In this document: positions 59,760 through 64,000 of the stretch, piece after piece
How the letters are laid out: every line of letters starts with the position of its first letter
Position numbering within the stretch: the first letter of the stretch is position 1
NCBI RefSeq assembly: GCF_005405585.1
Contig: NZ_BJEQ01000001.1
Location: 310,001 to 374,000 of the forward strand
Direction of reading: 5' to 3'
Length of the DNA: 64,000 bases
Source of the DNA: Agarivorans sp. Toyoura001
GTDB taxonomy: Bacteria > Pseudomonadota > Gammaproteobacteria > Enterobacterales > Celerinatantimonadaceae
Notes under the pieces: generated by a model
The model's input: only the letters and a program-made list of their open reading frames with translations
Told to the model about the DNA's origin: nothing
Databases searched by the model: none
Made by a program: the position numbers and the translations under genes

Positions 59760-61373
59760 ATGGAATACACTAGCGATGTTCTAATAATAGGCAGTGGCGC
59801 TGCAGGCTTAACTATGGCCTTAAACTTGGCTGATTATGCCAAAGTCCACGTGCTGAGCAAAGGGCCACTGAAAGAAGGTTCCACTTATTATGCTCAGGGC
59901 GGTATCGCCGCAGTGTTTGATAAGAATGACAGCGTAGAAGAACATGTCAATGATACCTTGATAGCCGGAGACGGCTTATGTGATGAAGAAGCGGTTAAAT
60001 TTACCGCAGAAAACAGCAAGCAGTGTATTGATTGGCTCATTAACCTTGGTGTGCCCTTCGACCAAGAAACCGCCACTAACGGCGAATCCAAGTACCACCT
60101 TACGCGTGAAGGCGGTCATAGCCGCCGCCGTATTCTGCATGCTGCAGACGCCACTGGTAAGGCCGTTCAAAAAACCTTAGTAAGAGCAGTGCTTAGCCAC
60201 CCTAATATTACTTTGCTAGAACGTTTTAATGCCGTGGACTTAATCACCGAAACCACCAGTAATGAAAAACGGGTTGTTGGCGCGTACGTTTGGAACCGTA
60301 ATAAAGAACGCGTAGAAGTAGTTAAAGCCAAATTTGTGGCAATGGCGACTGGCGGCGCCAGCAAAGTTTATCAGTACACCAGTAACCCAGATGTAAGCAG
60401 CGGCGATGGTATTGCCATGGCCTGGCGTGCAGGTTGCCGTGTGGGTAATATGGAATTTAATCAGTTCCATCCAACCTGTTTATTCCATCCTGAAGCGCGT
60501 AATTTTTTACTTACCGAAGCGCTTCGTGGTGAAGGAGCCTTATTAAAACGTCCTGACGGCAGCCGTTTTATGCCAGACTTTGATTCACGCGAAGAACTCG
60601 CCCCACGTGATGTTGTGGCTCGCGCTATCGATTATGAAATGAAGCGCCTAGGTGCCGATTGTGTATACCTTGATATTAGCCATCGTGACGATGAATTTAT
60701 TGAGCTTCACTTCCCTACTATTCTCAAACGCTGCTTAGAACTGGGCATTGATATTCGCAAACAATCAATCCCGGTAGTGCCCGCTGCCCACTATACATGT
60801 GGTGGCGTGGTCACCAACCTGCAAGGCGAAACCGACTTAGCCAACTTATACGCGATTGGCGAAGTGGCTTATACCGGTTTACATGGCGCTAACCGCATGG
60901 CCAGTAACTCTTTGCTGGAGTGTGTAGTGTTTGCTCATGCCGCCAGCCAGCACATTAAGCAGCACTTAAATGATGTTGAGCTTTGCCATCAAATACAACC
61001 TTGGGACGACAGCCAAGTGAGTGATTCAGATGAAGAAGTTATTATTAACCACAACTGGCACGAACTGCGCTTGTTTATGTGGGACTACGTAGGCATCGTT
61101 CGTACTAATAAACGCTTACAGCGAGCAATGCGAAGAATTCACTTGCTGCAGCAAGAAATTTTTGAGTACTACTCAAACTTTAAAGTGGGCAATAATTTGC
61201 TAGAACTACGTAATTTGTTGCAAGTTGCTGAGTTAATTGTAGGTTGTGCCATGCGCCGCCATGAAAGTCGCGGCCTGCATTACAATCTAGATTATCCAGA
61301 TAAGCTAGACAAAATTAAACCCACTATTTTAGACCCAGAAACCTTCTACCAAGAAGATGATAACGACGCTTAA
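59760..61373 (+). CDS. nadB: NadB, L-aspartate oxidase
   Basis: FAD enzyme that makes iminoaspartate for NAD synthesis. The dinucleotide motif [14 protein letters not shown] opens the protein; the succinate-dehydrogenase-like active-site blocks [19 protein letters not shown] and AAHYTCGGV follow, then the helical C-terminal domain. The 537 residues equal E. coli. It is divergent from rpoE, a conserved pairing. Confidence 0.96.
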   Translation: MEYTSDVLIIGSGAAGLTMALNLADYAKVHVLSKGPLKEGSTYYAQGGIAAVFDKNDSVEEHVNDTLIAGDGLCDEEAVKFTAENSKQCIDWLINLGVPFDQETATNGESKYHLTREGGHSRRRILHAADATGKAVQKTLVRAVLSHPNITLLERFNAVDLITETTSNEKRVVGAYVWNRNKERVEVVKAKFVAMATGGASKVYQYTSNPDVSSGDGIAMAWRAGCRVGNMEFNQFHPTCLFHPEARNFLLTEALRGEGALLKRPDGSRFMPDFDSREELAPRDVVARAIDYEMKRLGADCVYLDISHRDDEFIELHFPTILKRCLELGIDIRKQSIPVVPAAHYTCGGVVTNLQGETDLANLYAIGEVAYTGLHGANRMASNSLLECVVFAHAASQHIKQHLNDVELCHQIQPWDDSQVSDSDEEVIINHNWHELRLFMWDYVGIVRTNKRLQRAMRRIHLLQQEIFEYYSNFKVGNNLLELRNLLQVAELIVGCAMRRHESRGLHYNLDYPDKLDKIKPTILDPETFYQEDDNDA

Positions 61374-61382
61374 ACGCGCTTT

Positions 61383-61410
61383 AAAAGGCTTACTACGGTA
61401 AGCCTTTTTT
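61383..61410 (+). terminator. Terminator of nadB
   Basis: Stem AAAAGGCTTAC / GTAAGCCTTTT with loop TACG, followed by further T residues. It lies 10 bp after the nadB stop. Confidence 0.88.
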
Positions 61411-61443
61411 GTCTCTGTCGCTCTCTAAAGCAGGAGATAGTTA

Positions 61444-61845
61444 CTAAGCTTGCGGGAAGTTGATAACAAAGCACAGCTGGCGGTAAACATCATTGGGTAA
61501 GCTGTCGGCAAAAATCACTTTGATAGTAGGCTTATCTTGAGTGCTAGAAACCACCAAACACGCTCCAAAAGCTACCCGAGAATTGGCCAACCATAAGTGC
61601 TTAACGTGATGTTCACCTTGCTGATACACAATCTGCTCAGCACTAAAGTACCCACTAGGTTGGTAATGCCACCAATGGTAAAAAAAGCAGCTTGTCGCCA
61701 AAAGGCACAAAGCAAAGAGCGGCATCAACTCAGGAAAAGCTAACAGCAAAGTAACTTGCAGCAAGCCATTGGCGAAGACTAAATAGAAGTAGCAGCGCGA
61801 GCGCGCTGCCGAGAACTCACACTTTGACGCGCTTGAGAATAACAT
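61444..61845 (-). CDS. ygfX: YgfX (CptA)-like membrane protein
   Basis: Partner of SdhE in related bacteria. It has two close hydrophobic helices (VFANGLLQVTLLLAFPELMPLFALCLLATSCFFYHWW) and a polar C-terminal domain; similarity to E. coli YgfX is low but the gene position matches. Roles proposed for the family include support of flavinylation and a toxin-like effect on cell shape; neither can be judged here. The frame is open to 61920. The ATG at 61845, overlapping sdhE by 29 bp, best fits the family N-terminus; no clear ribosome site is visible. Confidence 0.7.
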   Translation of the reverse strand: MLFSSASKCEFSAARSRCYFYLVFANGLLQVTLLLAFPELMPLFALCLLATSCFFYHWWHYQPSGYFSAEQIVYQQGEHHVKHLWLANSRVAFGACLVVSSTQDKPTIKVIFADSLPNDVYRQLCFVINFPQA

Positions 61846-62062
61846 CAACCATGTCTGCGAGTTGTTGATCTTCACATTCTTTGTGGCCCATAAACCAAGC
61901 GAACAAATCAGGATCGTCACAAGCCAATAAACGTTTAAAGGTTTGTTTTTGCTCGTCGCTTAATTCGTCATAAGCCTCATCAACAAAAGGCATAAACAAC
62001 ACATCAAGCTCTAACATTCCCCTACGACAGGCCCATTTTAAACGTGACTTATTTTCCTGCAT
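61817..62062 (-). CDS. sdhE: SdhE (YgfY), FAD assembly factor for succinate dehydrogenase
   Basis: Promotes covalent FAD attachment to SdhA and FrdA. The conserved RGMLELD motif and the DDPDLFAWFM segment are intact. The start at 62062 follows AAGGAACA and gives 81 residues; the earlier in-frame start at 62080 adds six. It is divergent from ygfZ, as in E. coli, and the 155-bp gap has no feature I can name with confidence. Confidence 0.92.
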   Translation of the reverse strand: MQENKSRLKWACRRGMLELDVLFMPFVDEAYDELSDEQKQTFKRLLACDDPDLFAWFMGHKECEDQQLADMVDVILKRVKV

Positions 62063-62216
62063 GTTGTTCCTTGTAGACATGAGTTACACTGGTCAGCAAT
62101 ACTGAAGCCCATTAAAAGGCTTATTAGCGGCGCTGTAAAAGTATTAACGAAGATACCATTTCAGCCACCAAATTACACCTTAATAAGCTTGACCTAGCTC
62201 TCAACGGAAGTCGACT

Positions 62217-63161
62217 ATGTCTCAACAAACTTTATGTACTTTGCCTCCATTATTAGTTCAACCATTAGACCAATGGCACTTGGTTAGAGTGAGCGGCGAA
62301 GATGCTAATAGCTACCTACAAGGCCAATTGAGCTGTGACGTAAATAGCTTATCTCCTGGTCAACAAAGCCTTGCTGCTCATTGCGATCCAACGGGCAAAA
62401 TATGGTCGGTACTGCGTTTACTGCGCCTAGAGCAAGACTACCTCTACCTGCAGCCTCAATCCTTGGCTGAATCTCAGTTAAAAGAATTAAAAAAGTATGC
62501 GGTATTCTCAAAAGTAAATATCGAAACCGAAACCACCTTACATACCACGGCAGTAATGGGCAGCGAAGCACCGCATTACATTGCCGAGAAGTTTGGTGAA
62601 GAAATTGCTAGCCATGGCGGATTAATCGAACAAGGTATTTGTGTGCATATCGACGGCCCTAAGCGCCGTTATTTGGTGATTACCGAAGCGGCTGACTGGG
62701 GGCAAGATGCACCGAGCAGTGATCTAGACGCTAACGAGTTGTGGCGAGCACTGCAAATTGTGTCAGGCTTGCCTACCATTGAGCAGCAAACTCAGCAGCA
62801 ATTCATTCCTCAAGCGCTTAATTTGCAGCACCTCGATGCACTAAGCTTTTCTAAAGGCTGCTACACAGGCCAAGAAACCATTGCCCGCGCTAAATATCGT
62901 GGAGCCAATAAACGCGCTTCGTTACGTCTTGCTGGTCATGGCAATACATTACCCAAAGCGGGTGATCGCTTAGAGCAGCAAATGGGTGACAATTGGCGCG
63001 GTAAAGGCACTGTGTTACAAGCGGTACAACTTGAGCCTGGCTATATAGAGTTATTAGCGGTGCTTAATAATGATACCGATGCAGAAGCTAAGTTTCGCTT
63101 AGCAGGTGATGAGCAAAGCCTGTATACCATCGCCCAGCTTCCTTATAGCTTGGTAGAGTGA
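62217..63161 (+). CDS. ygfZ: YgfZ, folate-binding protein for Fe-S enzyme maintenance
   Basis: Tetrahydrofolate-dependent factor (GcvT-like fold) needed for some iron-sulfur proteins such as MiaB. The signature K213-GC215-YTGQE220 is intact, with the essential cysteine, followed by TIARAKYRGANKR. The N-terminal LVRVSGEDANSYLQGQLS block is also typical. The length is 314 residues, near the E. coli 326. Confidence 0.92.
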   Translation: MSQQTLCTLPPLLVQPLDQWHLVRVSGEDANSYLQGQLSCDVNSLSPGQQSLAAHCDPTGKIWSVLRLLRLEQDYLYLQPQSLAESQLKELKKYAVFSKVNIETETTLHTTAVMGSEAPHYIAEKFGEEIASHGGLIEQGICVHIDGPKRRYLVITEAADWGQDAPSSDLDANELWRALQIVSGLPTIEQQTQQQFIPQALNLQHLDALSFSKGCYTGQETIARAKYRGANKRASLRLAGHGNTLPKAGDRLEQQMGDNWRGKGTVLQAVQLEPGYIELLAVLNNDTDAEAKFRLAGDEQSLYTIAQLPYSLVE

Positions 63162-63190
63162 GCAGATTATAACTGTCGAGGTACACGAAA

Positions 63191-63403
63191 ATGGACTTAC
63201 AAGAGCAAATTGAATCACCCTGTATTCGCCAGTGTACCCTCGATGGTGAAGATGTTTGTGTCGGTTGCTTTCGTCGTCTAGATGAAATTTGTGCGTGGAC
63301 AGGGGTAAATAACGAAGCGAAAAAAGCCATTTTGAAGCGTTGTGAGCAACGCCGAAGAGATGCCCCTAAATGGCATATAGAGTCTTTGCCTATTAATCGC
63401 TAA
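63191..63403 (+). CDS. DUF1289 cysteine-rich small protein
   Basis: A 70-residue protein with the DUF1289 pattern: SPCIRQCTLDGEDVCVGCFR (four cysteines in C-x3-C-x7-C-x2-C spacing), RRLDEICAWTGVNNEAK and a basic C-terminus. The cysteines suggest a small zinc or iron-sulfur site. The function is unknown. It lies 29 bp after ygfZ and is followed by a terminator, so the two may be cotranscribed. Confidence 0.85.
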   Translation: MDLQEQIESPCIRQCTLDGEDVCVGCFRRLDEICAWTGVNNEAKKAILKRCEQRRRDAPKWHIESLPINR

Positions 63404-63408
63404 ATACA

Positions 63409-63438
63409 AAAAAGCCGCTGCGTAACCAGCGGCTTTTT
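63409..63438. terminator. Bidirectional terminator between the DUF1289 gene and pstB
   Basis: Perfect stem AAAAAGCCGCTG / CAGCGGCTTTTT with loop CGTAAC between convergent genes. Confidence 0.9.
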
Positions 63439-63452
63439 ATTAAGCAATAAAC

Positions 63453-64000
63453 TTAACCAAAGTCGCCGTTTACATAACCACGGGTTCGCTCGTCTACTGG
63501 TGCTGTAAATACTTGCTCGGTGTCGCCATGCTCAACTAATTCACCCATCCAGAAAAATGCAGTTTTATCTGAAATGCGTTTAGCCTGCGCCATAGAATGC
63601 GTAACAATCACAATGGTGAACTTTTTACGCAGCTCATCCATTAACTCTTCAATTTTGTGAGTCGCGATAGGGTCTAGCGCGCTGGTTGGCTCATCCATCA
63701 AAATCACATCGGGTTGAATAGCAATAGTACGTGCAATACACAAACGCTGCTGCTGACCACCAGACAAACCAAATGCTGGGCTGTTTAAACGATCACTCAC
63801 TTCATCCCACAATGCAGCGCTACGAAGTGCCGTTTCTACAGTTTCATCCAAGACCTTTTTATTGCGGATCCCTTGGGCCTTTAAACCATAAGCTACGTTC
63901 TCGTATATGCTCATTGGAAACGGGTTAGCTTTTTGAAAAACCATACCTACTTTCATACGCAGTGCTGCTACATTGCGATCTTGGTAAATGTCTTTACCTT
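63453..64000 (-). CDS. pstB: PstB, phosphate ABC transporter ATPase (C-terminal part)
   Basis: About 182 codons are inside the window, and the frame is open at its edge. The sequence holds the Q-loop ([20 protein letters not shown]), the ABC signature [16 protein letters not shown], Walker [14 protein letters not shown] and the H-loop [13 protein letters not shown], followed by the PstB-specific tail [17 protein letters not shown]. It powers high-affinity phosphate uptake through PstSCA. The Walker A motif and start lie outside. Confidence 0.93.
   Translation of the reverse strand, partial: GKDIYQDRNVAALRMKVGMVFQKANPFPMSIYENVAYGLKAQGIRNKKVLDETVETALRSAALWDEVSDRLNSPAFGLSGGQQQRLCIARTIAIQPDVILMDEPTSALDPIATHKIEELMDELRKKFTIVIVTHSMAQAKRISDKTAFFWMGELVEHGDTEQVFTAPVDERTRGYVNGDFG

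Overview
The window is a stretch of core chromosome from a marine gammaproteobacterium. Gene orders are shared with Escherichia, Vibrio and Shewanella: raiA-pheL-pheA, ffh/ypjD/yfjD, gshA-yqaA-yqaB, alaS-lysC-csrA-tRNA, recA-recX, relA-mazG-pyrG-eno, ispDF-truD-surE-pcm-nlpD-rpoS, lepA-lepB-rnc-era-recO-pdxJ-acpS and rpoE-rseABC. An oxaloacetate decarboxylase sodium pump, a VTT/DedA gene between pcm and nlpD, and a PheA with a long C-terminal extension point to Alteromonadales. Agarivorans or a relative is my guess, at moderate to low confidence. I see no insertion sequence, prophage, integron or CRISPR array.

Layout. 1-3959: yejABEF peptide/microcin-type ABC importer (minus). 4051-6261: a GAF/PAS/GGDEF/EAL protein. 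6532-9131 (plus): raiA, a phenylalanine attenuator with its leader peptide, and a PheA carrying a C-terminal DAHP-synthase-like domain. 9189-13398: an acetyltransferase between two identical terminators, ffh, and the divergent ypjD-yfjD pair. 13471-20236 (minus): luxS, an SLT-like lipoprotein, gshA, an M16 peptidase lipoprotein, yqaA, yqaB. 20493-20660: a short membrane-protein gene. 20717-23903 (minus): oadGAB with a perfect ArgR box upstream. 24258-30512 (minus): tRNA-Arg, tRNA-Ser, csrA, lysC, alaS, recX, recA. 30682-33258: mutS (plus). 33320-47322 (minus): rpoS back to rlmD. 47417-50194: barA (plus). 50246-56723 (minus): the lepA operon. 56920-59559 (minus): rseC, rseB, rseA, rpoE, with nadB divergent (59760-61373). 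61444-64000: ygfX, sdhE, ygfZ, a DUF1289 gene and the 3' part of pstB.

Functional links: three envelope or stress sigma circuits lie here (rpoS; rpoE-rseABC with a clear sigma-E promoter; relA for ppGpp). BarA and CsrA are opposite ends of the Csr cascade. LuxS, GshA, LysC and AlaS connect sulfur and amino-acid metabolism.

The most unusual observations are: (1) the PheA C-terminal domain has the fold signature of a type I-beta DAHP synthase but has lost most metal and PEP ligands, so it looks like a pseudoenzyme module fused to the first phenylalanine enzyme; (2) a perfect ArgR operator in front of oadGAB; (3) an acetyltransferase gene bracketed by two identical 28-bp terminator repeats; (4) candidate upstream peptides before gshA and rpoE.
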